A stretch of DNA of 64,000 bases from Oscillospiraceae bacterium (lineage in GTDB: Bacteria > Bacillota > Clostridia > Oscillospirales > Ruminococcaceae). The position numbers and the translations under genes are program-made. Positions 54,790-62,997 of this stretch are shown piece by piece. The stretch lies in contig JALFVE010000022.1 of NCBI GenBank assembly GCA_022787085.1, positions 1 to 64,000 on the forward strand. Reading direction: 5' to 3'. The notes under the pieces were generated by a model. That model was not told the origin of the DNA, made no database searches, and worked only from the letters and a program-made list of their open reading frames with translations. Position 1 is the first letter of the stretch, and each line of letters opens with the position of its first letter.

Positions 54790-56127
54790 TTGAAAAAGCT
54801 TATTTCATTATTTCTCGCCGCCGCTGTGATAATAACAGCCGCTCCCGCTGCCATGGCAGAGGAATATTCGGTTTATGACAAATATTCAGACTCAAGCCGC
54901 AGTATTGAAGTAAATGCCGAAAAGGACGGGCTTTACGGCTCGGGAAACCGAATGGCAATTGTTAAGGACGGCGAAATATCTCCCTACACAGGCTTTGCAA
55001 AAACCAAAAAGGGGACTTATTGCTACAAGGACGGCGTTAAATGGACAGGATGGTTTAAAAAGGGGAGCAAGTGGTACTATTTCGACCCCAGAAATGACGG
55101 TCTGAAAGCCCTTAAAACCGCCAAAACTCCCTTGGGGACATATTATCTTGATGAAAACGGCGCATGGAACGGAAAAGCATCAAAGTCCGCAAAAGCACCT
55201 GCCGATTTTGGTTTTGCATATCGGTTCGGAGGTGGAGAGTCTTCCGAGTATTATTTCTCCACAAAGGACGGCATACTTGTCAGGAACATCTACCTCGACG
55301 GCGTTGAAACGGAGAAGAATATAAAAATATCCTCACAGGATATGCAGATAATATATGATGTATTCAAATCGAGCGGTGCGGAAAGCTTTGACAGTGCCGC
55401 TGTTATTGAAGCAGCGGGCATTGAATCTGAGCCTGCCGAGGATATGCCCCGATATTCGGTGGAATGGTATTCGGGAGATGAATATAAAGGCGGTGTATAC
55501 GGCGATACCGTTATTATGAGCTATGCTTATTACTCACGGAGCGAGGAAATCAGAAGCCTTGCGGGGCTGCTCAGATTTTCCGATATGTATATAGAGAGCC
55601 GCCCCGAATACAAGGAGATCGTTGCCGAGGAAAATGCATTCCTTGAGGCTCACAAATATGACGAAGCCCCTTTTGAGGAGCTTGACGAAGTAAAGACCAT
55701 ATCTGCGGATATTTACAAATTCAGGGGCTTTTCCTCTCCCGGCGGCGGACGGGCAATGCTCATTACCTCAAAATCGGAGATGAATGAGCTGATATCCATG
55801 CTGAAAAAGGAGGGTGTCAGCGAAAAATCTAAGCTTATAGGAACGCTTTCGGCATATCCCGAGAAATATTTTGAGAAAAATGCCGTGGTTTTCGGGGACT
55901 GCAATGCAGTCTCAGGCTCTGTTAAGCCCGATGACCCGAAGGTTTATACGGGATATTCAAATATTTATATCGAGATGATTTTGCGATATCCCGAATGTTA
56001 TACGGATGACGAATGTTACATCGCAGCCGTGGCGGAGGCTTCAAAAAAACAGCTTGGCTGCGAAAATGAAAAGCCTGCCGTAATATGGCGGCGGACACGA
56101 ATAAATTATGAAGGGAATGTTTTCTGA
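54790..56127 (+). CDS. Secreted protein with choline-binding-like repeats
   Basis: 445 residues with a TTG start at 54790 after CAGGAGGTAACGCAA. Signal peptide LKKLISLFLAAAVIITAAPA with AMA cleavage site. Residues ~60-135 have Trp/Tyr repeats of the cell-wall/choline-binding type (GWFKKGSKWYYFDPRNDG, KTPLGTYYLDENGAWNG). The rest (~300 residues) has no motif I know; the end, ECYIAAVAEASKKQLGCENE, is helical. Overlaps the start of pncB by one base (TGATG), so the two are translationally coupled, an odd pairing of a surface protein with an NAD enzyme. Confidence 0.84.
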   Translation: MKKLISLFLAAAVIITAAPAAMAEEYSVYDKYSDSSRSIEVNAEKDGLYGSGNRMAIVKDGEISPYTGFAKTKKGTYCYKDGVKWTGWFKKGSKWYYFDPRNDGLKALKTAKTPLGTYYLDENGAWNGKASKSAKAPADFGFAYRFGGGESSEYYFSTKDGILVRNIYLDGVETEKNIKISSQDMQIIYDVFKSSGAESFDSAAVIEAAGIESEPAEDMPRYSVEWYSGDEYKGGVYGDTVIMSYAYYSRSEEIRSLAGLLRFSDMYIESRPEYKEIVAEENAFLEAHKYDEAPFEELDEVKTISADIYKFRGFSSPGGGRAMLITSKSEMNELISMLKKEGVSEKSKLIGTLSAYPEKYFEKNAVVFGDCNAVSGSVKPDDPKVYTGYSNIYIEMILRYPECYTDDECYIAAVAEASKKQLGCENEKPAVIWRRTRINYEGNVF

Positions 56128-57563
56128 TGAACGAAAGAAATCTCACTCTCCTGACCGATTTTTATGAGCTGACAATGGGAAACGGCTACCTTGAAAACGG
56201 CATAGGAGACAATATCTGCTGCTTTGACCTATATTTCCGAAAGGTTCCCGACAACGGCGGCTTTGCGGTAATGTGCGGTCTGGAGCAGGCAATTGATTAC
56301 ATCAAAAATCTCCGCTTTTCCGAGGAGGATATCGGATATCTCAGGGATAAGAAAATATTTTCGGAGAAATTTCTTGATTATCTCAGAGATTTCCGCTTCA
56401 CCTGCGATATCTGGGCAGTACCCGAGGGAACTCCCGTATTTCCCAATGAGCCTCTTATAATAGTAAAGGGTCCCGCAATTCAGGCGCAGCTTGTGGAGAC
56501 CATGCTTCTGCTGTGCATAAATCATCAGAGCCTTATTGCCACAAAGGCGGCAAGGATCGTCAAGGCTGCGGAGGGCAGACCCGTAATGGAATTCGGCTCA
56601 AGACGTGCGCAGGGCTTTGACGGAGCGGTTTATGGCGCAAGGGCAGCTTATATCGGAGGCTGCTGCGGCACCGCCTGCACCATTTCCGACAAGGAAATGG
56701 GAACTCCCGCTCTGGGTACAATGGCGCACAGCTGGGTGCAGATGTTCGATTCGGAGCTTGATGCCTTCAGAGCCTATGCAAAGTGCTATCCCGATTCCTG
56801 CACGCTGCTTGTGGATACCTATAATGTGCTTAAAACGGGCATTCCCAATGCCATAACCGTATTCAAGGAGCTGAAAGCCGCAGGTCACAAGCCCGCAGGA
56901 ATACGAATTGACAGCGGAGATATCACCTACCTTACCAAAAAAGCAAGAAAAATGCTTGATGAGGCAGGCTTCCCCGAGGCAAAGATCTGCATCTCAAATT
57001 CCCTTGATGAATATATCATTCAGGATATTCTGAGGCAGGGTGCGAAAATTGACAGCTTCGGCGTGGGCGAGCGGCTTATAACCTCCCGCAGCGAGCCTGT
57101 TTTCGGCGGAGTTTACAAGCTCACCGCCGCAGAGAAAAACGGGGAGCTTATCCCGAAAATAAAGCTTTCCGAGAATGTTGCAAAGATAACCACACCCGAT
57201 TTCAAGGAGCTGTGGAGATTTTACGACAAGACCTCGGGCAAGGCTATTGCCGATCTTATCACCTGCTATGGCGAGGTGATAGACGACAGCAAGCCTATCA
57301 CCATTTTCGACCCCGAGCATCCCTACAAGAAGAAAACTCTCACCGATTTCACCGCCAAGAAGCTTCATGTGAAGATATTTGAAAAGGGCGAATGTATCTA
57401 CAAATCGCCCACTGCCACTGAAATACGCTCCTTCTGCGCAGAGCAGCTGGACACCCTCTGGGACGAGGTAAAGCGCTTTGAAAATCCCCATGAGTATTAT
57501 GTTGACCTGTCGAAAAAGCTGTGGGATAAGAAAAATGAGCTGCTGAATGAGCTTGGCGGCTGA
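56127..57563 (+). CDS. pncB: Nicotinate phosphoribosyltransferase
   Basis: 478 residues. Joins nicotinate with PRPP to make NaMN for NAD salvage. NLTLLTDFYELTMGNGYLEN at the N-terminus, FGSRRAQGFDGAVYGARAAY with the phosphoacceptor-histidine segment GTMAHSWVQMF, RIDSGDITYLTKKARKML, and FGVGERLITSRSEPVFGGVY. Works with the nicotinamidase at 53967. Terminator follows. Confidence 0.96.
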   Translation: MNERNLTLLTDFYELTMGNGYLENGIGDNICCFDLYFRKVPDNGGFAVMCGLEQAIDYIKNLRFSEEDIGYLRDKKIFSEKFLDYLRDFRFTCDIWAVPEGTPVFPNEPLIIVKGPAIQAQLVETMLLLCINHQSLIATKAARIVKAAEGRPVMEFGSRRAQGFDGAVYGARAAYIGGCCGTACTISDKEMGTPALGTMAHSWVQMFDSELDAFRAYAKCYPDSCTLLVDTYNVLKTGIPNAITVFKELKAAGHKPAGIRIDSGDITYLTKKARKMLDEAGFPEAKICISNSLDEYIIQDILRQGAKIDSFGVGERLITSRSEPVFGGVYKLTAAEKNGELIPKIKLSENVAKITTPDFKELWRFYDKTSGKAIADLITCYGEVIDDSKPITIFDPEHPYKKKTLTDFTAKKLHVKIFEKGECIYKSPTATEIRSFCAEQLDTLWDEVKRFENPHEYYVDLSKKLWDKKNELLNELGG

Positions 57564-57576
57564 TAATTTTAATCAT

Positions 57577-57606
57577 AATTGCGGGTTTCATGCCCGCAAT
57601 TTTTTT
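57577..57606 (+). terminator. Terminator after pncB
   Basis: AATTGCGGG (57577-57585) with CCCGCAATT (57593-57601), then TTTTT. Confidence 0.92.
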
Positions 57607-57619
57607 CGCTTTTTATATT

Positions 57620-57859
57620 TACTGTTTGTATTATTATTATGTTATAATACTATTTGTTGTAATTGACTTAAAATATTACAGTTAGTTTATATATATATGA
57701 TATATTACTATTAGTAAAAGAATTCATTCAGGATTTTATTACTATTAGTATTTTATAATTATAATATTACTATTAGTCAACTAACTAACAGCGAATTATT
57801 TACTATTTGTATAAAATTATATAATAATACCATTAGTTAATCATATACTACATCCTGTA
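57620..57859. repeat. Large TAC-N5-GTA array in a 490-base gene-free region
   Basis: Exact units at 57620-57630, 57706-57716, 57740-57750, 57801-57811 and 57849-57859; one-base variants at 57648, 57677, 57768 and 57828 (ending GTT or GTC). Successive starts are 28, 29, 29, 34, 28, 33, 27 and 21 bp apart. TATTA and TATTT are the commonest inner pentamers. Downstream (57894-57945) come GTTACAATGTAGTAAC and repeated GTTACAA words. No gene is present in 57564-58056. Confidence 0.8.
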
Positions 57860-57949
57860 TAATTACAAATCAGTTACACATAAAGTTAAATTTGTTACAA
57901 TGTAGTAACAACGAACAAAATAAAGGTTACAAAATCGTTACAATGCCTA

Positions 57950-57978
57950 TTGAAAATGATACTGATTTGTAATATAAT
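57950..57978 (+). promoter_or_regulatory. Promoter of the first TGN-anchored protein gene
   Basis: TTGAAA (57950-57955), 17-bp spacer, TATAAT (57973-57978). Confidence 0.82.
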
Positions 57979-58056
57979 AAAATAAATAGAAGTATCTTCG
58001 CAAATTCTGCAAAAATATAGAAAAAAGAAAAATGAGACAGACAAGGAGAGTTATCA

Positions 58057-58998
58057 ATGAAAAAAATAAGACTTATCACCGCAGTTATCACGGCATTATC
58101 CGCAGTAACGGCTTTTTCCGCAGCAGCCTCCGCAGCGGACGTTATAGATTTTGAAAACGGGAAATATTCCTTTGTCAGCATGAAAACAGATGACGGAGGA
58201 GATGATTCAGTTCTTTCGGTGGTGGATTTCAACGGCTCAAAGCAGCTGAAGGTTGAAGTCACCGACTGCAAAAACGTCCCAAAGGTATGCTTTGACCTTA
58301 ATTCCATTCTGAAAAAAAGGGATTTTGAAAAGGTCAAGACCATTGAAATGGATATCACCATCGAGTCAAAGGACGGCACGACCCCTCCCGGCTGGGCAGG
58401 CGGCGCAATCGGCACTCAGGGAGGCTCCAATTCTCCCGCATGGTCTCAGACCCCTTGGGAGCTTGAGGAAAATAAAAAAGCCGTCACCGATCAGACCACC
58501 ATCTGCAAAAAGTTCCTGCTTTATTCCGACAGACTTGTGAACGGCACCCCCGACACCCAGATGATACTTATGAGATGGGGCGCAGAGGTTGATTATAATA
58601 TGTATGTGGATAATATCCGCTTCTTTGACTCCGACGGAAAAGCCCTGAAGCTCAGCTTGAGGGCGTCCTCCCCCAAGCAGACAAGCGAGACTGAGGAGGA
58701 ATCGGAAACCGAAGCAGTGACCGAAACGGAGACAGAAGCCGTTACAGAGGCTGCAACAGAGCCTGTTCCCGAGACAGAGCCTGTGACCGAAACCGAGACC
58801 GAACCTGCTGCAGAAGAGGAATCGGAACATGAAACCGAAGCCGTTACAGAAGCCGAGACCGAGGAGATCCTGCCCGAAAGCGATAACGACACTACCTCTT
58901 CCACCACCGGAAACGTATCCGCATTTGCGGCGGCAAGCGCTGTTGTTCTCTCGGGATATGCAGTGGCAATGACCCGAAGGAAGAAAAAGCAGAGCTGA
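58057..58998 (+). CDS. Secreted surface protein, beta-sandwich domain, Glu/Thr linker, TGN anchor
   Basis: 313 residues. Signal peptide to about residue 27 (AASAAD). A ~170-residue domain (VIDFENGKYSFVSMKTDDGG ... YNMYVDNIRFFDSDGKAL) is paralogous to the first domain of the protein at 60033. The linker is Glu/Thr-rich (TETETEAVTEAATEPVPETE). The C-terminus is SSTTGN, a ~20-residue hydrophobic stretch, then RRKKKQS, a sorting-signal layout. The domain resembles carbohydrate-binding jelly-rolls of ruminal cocci (inference). First of four such genes. Confidence 0.85.
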   Translation: MKKIRLITAVITALSAVTAFSAAASAADVIDFENGKYSFVSMKTDDGGDDSVLSVVDFNGSKQLKVEVTDCKNVPKVCFDLNSILKKRDFEKVKTIEMDITIESKDGTTPPGWAGGAIGTQGGSNSPAWSQTPWELEENKKAVTDQTTICKKFLLYSDRLVNGTPDTQMILMRWGAEVDYNMYVDNIRFFDSDGKALKLSLRASSPKQTSETEEESETEAVTETETEAVTEAATEPVPETEPVTETETEPAAEEESEHETEAVTEAETEEILPESDNDTTSSTTGNVSAFAAASAVVLSGYAVAMTRRKKKQS

Positions 58999-59059
58999 AT
59001 TTGTTCACAATTGTAAAAATAGACCAAATACAAAATTGCATTATTGTATAAAAAGCAAA

Positions 59060-59088
59060 TTGCAACTTTTAATTTGGGATGATATAAT
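59060..59088 (+). promoter_or_regulatory. Promoter of the 59160 surface protein gene
   Basis: TTGCAA (59060-59065), 17-bp spacer, TATAAT (59083-59088). Confidence 0.8.
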
Positions 59089-59159
59089 ATTATTATAATT
59101 CGCGTAAATGTATCCACAGGAGCAATATAAACGCAATTTTAAATGGAGGAGAAAAAACC

Positions 59160-59936
59160 ATGAAAAAGAATCTTTCAAGTCTTGCTGCAATCGCAGCAGC
59201 CGCAGCTCTTTGCGTATCCGTATCCGCAGCAGCTTCCGCAGCTGACTGGTCTCAGACCGGCTATGCAGACGGCGATCCCGCTACTGTAAACATCATTTCC
59301 ACATCCGCTGACGGTGTTGTTTTCACACAGACAGCTGACGGCTTAGCAGCAAAGGCTCGTATTACACTGGATCAGATCCTTGCTGATCCCGCAGACGTTT
59401 CCAAGGTATATTCCGGCACATGGACTGTTGTATATCACGGTCTCGCAGGCTCTGACATCCAGGGCATCGGCGGCGGCTGCTATGCAGCAACCTGCAACTC
59501 CACTACATACTGGATCAGCCCCGAGTTCAACGAGGACGGCACAGTTACATGGGAGGATGAGGTAACAGTTGAGGACAGCTTCAAGTGGCTCCTTCCTTCT
59601 CAGGTTCCCGATGATGCTTCCCAGGCTGAGTTCGTATTCATGGACTGGGCAAGCGCTAACTTCGTTTCCAACAACGTAACAATGGAGATCAAGGATCTCA
59701 AGCTCTTCGACAAGGACGGCAACGAGATCGCTCAGAAGGAATACAGCGCATCCGGCGCAGCAGAGGCTCCTGCTGAAGAGGCACCTGCAGCAGAGGAAGC
59801 ACCTGCTGAGACAGAGGCAGCTCCCGCAGCTGATACTACTACACCCGTTGCAGCAACAGGCAACACCGCAGTTGCTTCCATCGCAGCTGTAATGGCAGTT
59901 GCAGGCGCAGCAGCTCTTATCTCCAAGAGAAAGTAA
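59160..59936 (+). CDS. Secreted surface protein with TGN anchor
   Basis: 258 residues. Signal peptide to about residue 30 (SAAASAAD). A ~165-residue domain from DWSQTGYADGDPATVNIIST to MEIKDLKLFDKDGNEIAQ, an Ala/Glu/Pro linker (APAEEAPAAEEAPAETEAAP), then TTTPVAATGN, a hydrophobic Ala-rich helix and SKRK. Codon use is strongly biased to a few codons (GCA, GCT, AAG, ATC), as in highly expressed genes. RBS AATGGAGGAGAAAAAACC. Own promoter and following terminator. Confidence 0.86.
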   Translation: MKKNLSSLAAIAAAAALCVSVSAAASAADWSQTGYADGDPATVNIISTSADGVVFTQTADGLAAKARITLDQILADPADVSKVYSGTWTVVYHGLAGSDIQGIGGGCYAATCNSTTYWISPEFNEDGTVTWEDEVTVEDSFKWLLPSQVPDDASQAEFVFMDWASANFVSNNVTMEIKDLKLFDKDGNEIAQKEYSASGAAEAPAEEAPAAEEAPAETEAAPAADTTTPVAATGNTAVASIAAVMAVAGAAALISKRK

Positions 59937-59961
59937 TTTAAATTCACAAAAGTAATTAAAT

Positions 59962-60006
59962 ATGCAGAGACGTTCCTCGGAGCGTACTCTGCATAATTCT
60001 GTTTTT
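59962..60006 (+). terminator. Terminator between surface protein genes
   Basis: ATGCAGAG (59962-59969) with CTCTGCAT (59987-59994), inner TTCC/GGA pairing, then AATTCTGTTTTTT. The next gene has no obvious promoter, so readthrough is likely. Confidence 0.65.
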
Positions 60007-60032
60007 TCAGAAAATGAAAGGAAGTTTTTCAA

Positions 60033-61445
60033 ATGAAAATGAAGAAAACACTGTCTGCAATTGCTGCAGCAGCTATGGCATTAACAACCGTATCTGCCTT
60101 TACCGTAAGCACTTCGGCAATTGCTGAGGGCACAGTTATCGACTTTGAGGACGGCGACTTCTCATTTGTTTATATGAATGTAGATGACAGCGGTGCTGAC
60201 GATTCAGCTCTTTCCGTTGAGGAATTTAACGGTTCCAAGCAGCTCAAGGTAGACGTAACAACCGCTTCCAAGACTCCTAAGGTTTGGTTTGACCTTGATA
60301 AGATCACTCCCAGAGCCAATACTATCAACATCAATACTGTTGAGATGGACCTTACATTTGTACCCAAGAATTCCGAAGAAGCTATCGGATGGATCGGCGG
60401 ACAGCTTGGTTCCGCAGGCGGATTCGATATGAACGCAAAGGACAAGGGTCAGGTTAATCCCGGCTGGTCTTCAACCGATTTCCAGAACACTGATGACAAT
60501 GCATATACTCCCGGTGCATCTGCAACTACTCATGTAGTTAAGAAGTATCTTCTCGGCTCATCCCATTATACCGAAGAAAGCGTTAATCCTTTTGTTGGTG
60601 TAATGACATGGGGCAATGGTGAGACCTGCGATTATACTCTTTACATCGACAATGTTGTTCTCAAGGACAAGAGCGGCAATGCTCTTCCCGTAGGCTTTGC
60701 AGCAGTTGAAGAAACTGCTGAGGAGACTGAGGCAGAGACCGAGGCACCCGTTGAGGAGACCGAGGCACCCGTTGAGGAAACTGAGGCTCCTGTCGAGGAA
60801 GCAGCAGAAGAGACTGCGGCTCCCGCTGAGGAAGCTCCCGCAGCAGCAGTTGATTATTCCGCACTTAAGGGCGATGTGATCTCCGACACAGAGGCTACCT
60901 CCGGCGGCGCATGGGGTCAGGCAATCACCCTCACAACCCTCAAGAATGAGGGCGGCGTATTCGATCCCGCAATCCTCACTCCCGATAAGGCAGTAGTTGT
61001 TTACTATGAGGCTGAAACAGCTCCCGAGGTTGTTCTCCAGTCCTGGAGCGGCGGCGAAGGCTGGGCAAAGGTTCCTGCTAATGAGGAATACTCCACCGAC
61101 GGTGTTGCAGTATTTACATATGATTATATGACCGCTATGTACCAGAGCGAAAACTTCGTTGATACTCTCGACGCATTCATCGTTGGCGATACAGGCTCCG
61201 AGCTTACCGTTTCCAAGGTTATCCTCGTTGATACAGCTTCCCTCACTGCAGGCGCTAAGGACGAGAGCGAGGTTATCGAGGACGCTGCTCCCGCTGAGGA
61301 GGTTACTGAGGCTCCCGTTGTAACAGAGGCTCCCGCTGCTGATACAACAACTCCCGTTGCTTCCACAGGCAACACCGCTGCAGCTTCCATCGCAGCTGTT
61401 ATGGCTCTTGCAGGCGCAGCAGCACTCATTTCCAAGAGAAAGTAA
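60033..61445 (+). CDS. Two-domain secreted surface protein with TGN anchor
   Basis: 470 residues. Signal peptide to about 33. Domain 1 (VIDFEDGDFSFVYMNVDDSG ... YIDNVVLKDKSGNALPV) is paralogous to the 58057 protein, sharing DDSxLSVxxFNGSKQLKV. A Glu/Thr/Pro linker (EAPVEETEAPVEETEAPVEE) leads to domain 2 (VISDTEATSGGAWGQAITLT ... LTVSKVILVDTASL), in the style of the 31323 protein. A second short linker ends TTTPVASTGN, hydrophobic helix, SKRK. Two beta-rich modules in tandem suggest a ligand-binding surface protein. RBS GAAAGGAAG. Confidence 0.86.
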   Translation: MKMKKTLSAIAAAAMALTTVSAFTVSTSAIAEGTVIDFEDGDFSFVYMNVDDSGADDSALSVEEFNGSKQLKVDVTTASKTPKVWFDLDKITPRANTININTVEMDLTFVPKNSEEAIGWIGGQLGSAGGFDMNAKDKGQVNPGWSSTDFQNTDDNAYTPGASATTHVVKKYLLGSSHYTEESVNPFVGVMTWGNGETCDYTLYIDNVVLKDKSGNALPVGFAAVEETAEETEAETEAPVEETEAPVEETEAPVEEAAEETAAPAEEAPAAAVDYSALKGDVISDTEATSGGAWGQAITLTTLKNEGGVFDPAILTPDKAVVVYYEAETAPEVVLQSWSGGEGWAKVPANEEYSTDGVAVFTYDYMTAMYQSENFVDTLDAFIVGDTGSELTVSKVILVDTASLTAGAKDESEVIEDAAPAEEVTEAPVVTEAPAADTTTPVASTGNTAAASIAAVMALAGAAALISKRK

Positions 61446-61466
61446 TCTCTATAAAATGAATTATTC

Positions 61467-61497
61467 AAAGCCGCTTTCTTCGGAAGGCGGCTTTTTT
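61467..61497 (+). terminator. Terminator with UUCG tetraloop
   Basis: AAAGCCGCTTT (61467-61477) with 61484-61494 closed by C(TTCG)G, then TTT. Confidence 0.9.
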
Positions 61498-61554
61498 GTA
61501 TAATAATATGTAATTTGCAGTAGTATTGCTATGATAATTTGTTTAATATTAACA

Positions 61555-61583
61555 TTGAAATAACCATCCAATAATGATATAAT
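61555..61583 (+). promoter_or_regulatory. Promoter of the 61634 surface protein gene
   Basis: TTGAAA (61555-61560), 17-bp spacer, TATAAT (61578-61583). Confidence 0.83.
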
Positions 61584-61633
61584 TAGACTACAAATAAAAT
61601 TGGCAATAAAAAATGCCAAGGAGGAGAATTATA

Positions 61634-62413
61634 ATGAAGTTAAAGAAAATTTTAGCAGGCTTCGTAGCTGCTGCAATGGCAGTTACAACAATGGCTGTAA
61701 GCGCATTCGCTTCTACAGTAACACTCGACAGCGAGTATGTTGGTTCTTGGAGCGCAGGTCTCTGCATTCCTAAGACTGAGCTCGAGGCTATCGGCGGAGA
61801 TGTAAAAGTTACTCTCGATATTGAGACACGTAACCTTGCAAATACTGCAGATCAGTTCCTTCTTGCTCCTATGGATTACGATAACAGCTGGACAAGAGTA
61901 ACAGATCAGCTCACAAGTGATACAATGGTTGCTAAGCCTGACGGTTTTGTTGTTGTAAAGGAAGGTCAGACATCTGTTGAGTTCGTAATCACTGGTGCTA
62001 CAATTGCTTCTCTCGGTGACAGCGGACTTGGTTTCCAGGTTCAGAACGTTATCGTTAAATCTGCAAACCTCGAGGCAGGTTCTCCCGAGGGCGCATACAC
62101 CATCATTGAAGAGGCTGACGTAAAGGATTACTGCTTTTCACCCGCTGAGGATACAGCTGCTGAAGAGACCGAGGCTCCTGCTGAGGAAGCAGTAGAAGAG
62201 ACTGAGGCTCCCGCTGAGGAAGCTGCTGAAGAAGAGACCGAGGCTCCTGCTGAGGAAGCTGTAGAGGTTACTGAGGCTGCTCCCGCTGAGACTGAGGCTC
62301 CCGCTGCTGATACAACAACAGCTCCCGCTGCTACAGGCAACACCGCTGCTGCTGCAATCGCAGTTGTAATGGTTGCTGCAGGCGCTGCTGCTCTCGTTTC
62401 CAAGAGAAAGTAA
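61634..62413 (+). CDS. Secreted surface protein with TGN anchor
   Basis: 259 residues from ATG 61634 (AAGGAGGAGAATTATA upstream; an in-frame ATG at 61613 precedes this RBS). A 6-bp hairpin TTGGCA/TGCCAA (61600-61619) sits directly before the RBS and could affect translation or mRNA stability. Signal peptide to about 29 (AVSAFAS), domain of ~140 residues (VTLDSEYVGSWSAGLCIPKT ... QVQNVIVKSANLEAG), Glu/Ala/Pro linker, TTTAPAATGN, hydrophobic helix, SKRK. Codons are strongly biased, suggesting high expression. Confidence 0.86.
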   Translation: MKLKKILAGFVAAAMAVTTMAVSAFASTVTLDSEYVGSWSAGLCIPKTELEAIGGDVKVTLDIETRNLANTADQFLLAPMDYDNSWTRVTDQLTSDTMVAKPDGFVVVKEGQTSVEFVITGATIASLGDSGLGFQVQNVIVKSANLEAGSPEGAYTIIEEADVKDYCFSPAEDTAAEETEAPAEEAVEETEAPAEEAAEEETEAPAEEAVEVTEAAPAETEAPAADTTTAPAATGNTAAAAIAVVMVAAGAAALVSKRK

Positions 62414-62434
62414 TCAGTACATAAGCAAATTACG

Positions 62435-62466
62435 GAACGCTGTGCTTTGCACGGCGTTCTTTTTTT
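62435..62466 (+). terminator. Terminator after the 61634 gene
   Basis: GAACGCTGTGC (62435-62445) with 62449-62459 (one G-U), then TTTTTTT. Confidence 0.9.
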
Positions 62467-62545
62467 AAAGTATTGTAGATTTTTCGGGAAAAGTATGATA
62501 TAATTAAAATAATACTATAGCAAGACACAAAAAGGAGCGGATAAA

Positions 62546-62761
62546 ATGAAAACCCGTCTTGAAGCCTTTGAGGAAATGCTTGAGGAAGTTTTGCAAAAAT
62601 ACAGCGATACCTCAGAGAAGCTGGATATTCTCAAAGCAGAGGGAAAAACAAAAACCGCCTCCTTTCGGGAGCTTCTTGGGGATAAGCTTACCTGCCGATA
62701 TATGATATCACTCTATGAAAAACATGGGCTTATCCAAAAAAATGAATTTAAGGAGAGATAA
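62546..62761 (+). CDS. 71-residue helical protein, unknown function
   Basis: RBS AAAAAGGAGCGGATAAA. Charged, all-helical (RLEAFEEMLEEVLQKYSDTS, KLDILKAEGKTKTASFRELL, YMISLYEKHGLIQKNEF). The ASFRELLGDKLTCRYMISLY part reads like a small winged-helix or four-helix protein, but I recognise no family. Its stop is 2 bases before the next small gene, and AAGGAGAG inside its end serves that gene. Confidence 0.8.
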   Translation: MKTRLEAFEEMLEEVLQKYSDTSEKLDILKAEGKTKTASFRELLGDKLTCRYMISLYEKHGLIQKNEFKER

Positions 62762-62763
62762 AA

Positions 62764-62907
62764 ATGGACTATATTTGCCGCCTTATATCGCAGATACCCG
62801 CCACAGGAAACGTGGAGCAGAAAACCTATATTATTGTAATTGCGATCGCAGCCGTTCTGATAATAGGAGCAGTTATTGCAGGAATATTCACCAAGAAAAA
62901 AAAATGA
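62764..62907 (+). CDS. 47-residue protein consisting mainly of a TGN/IPATG anchor
   Basis: ATG 62764 with AAGGAGAG six bases upstream; stop TGA 62905-62907. After MDYICRLISQ it reads IPATGN, VEQKT, a ~20-residue hydrophobic helix (YIIVIAIAAVLIIGAVIAGI) and FTKKKK. This repeats the C-terminal anchor of the surface proteins upstream, with an [LI]PxTG match, yet there is no signal peptide or mature domain. Translationally coupled to the 71-residue gene. It could be a decoy, a regulator of the sorting machinery, or a small membrane protein that only resembles an anchor. Confidence 0.72.
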   Translation: MDYICRLISQIPATGNVEQKTYIIVIAIAAVLIIGAVIAGIFTKKKK

Positions 62908-62917
62908 GAAAATATTA

Positions 62918-62946
62918 TTGCATATTATCTGAATATATGATACAAT
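62918..62946 (+). promoter_or_regulatory. Promoter of the SPFH-domain gene
   Basis: TTGCAT (62918-62923), 17-bp spacer, TACAAT (62941-62946). Confidence 0.78.
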
Positions 62947-62997
62947 GTTATTAATAATTTCTGCAAAAAAATGCAGATAAAAATGGAGGTTATTATT

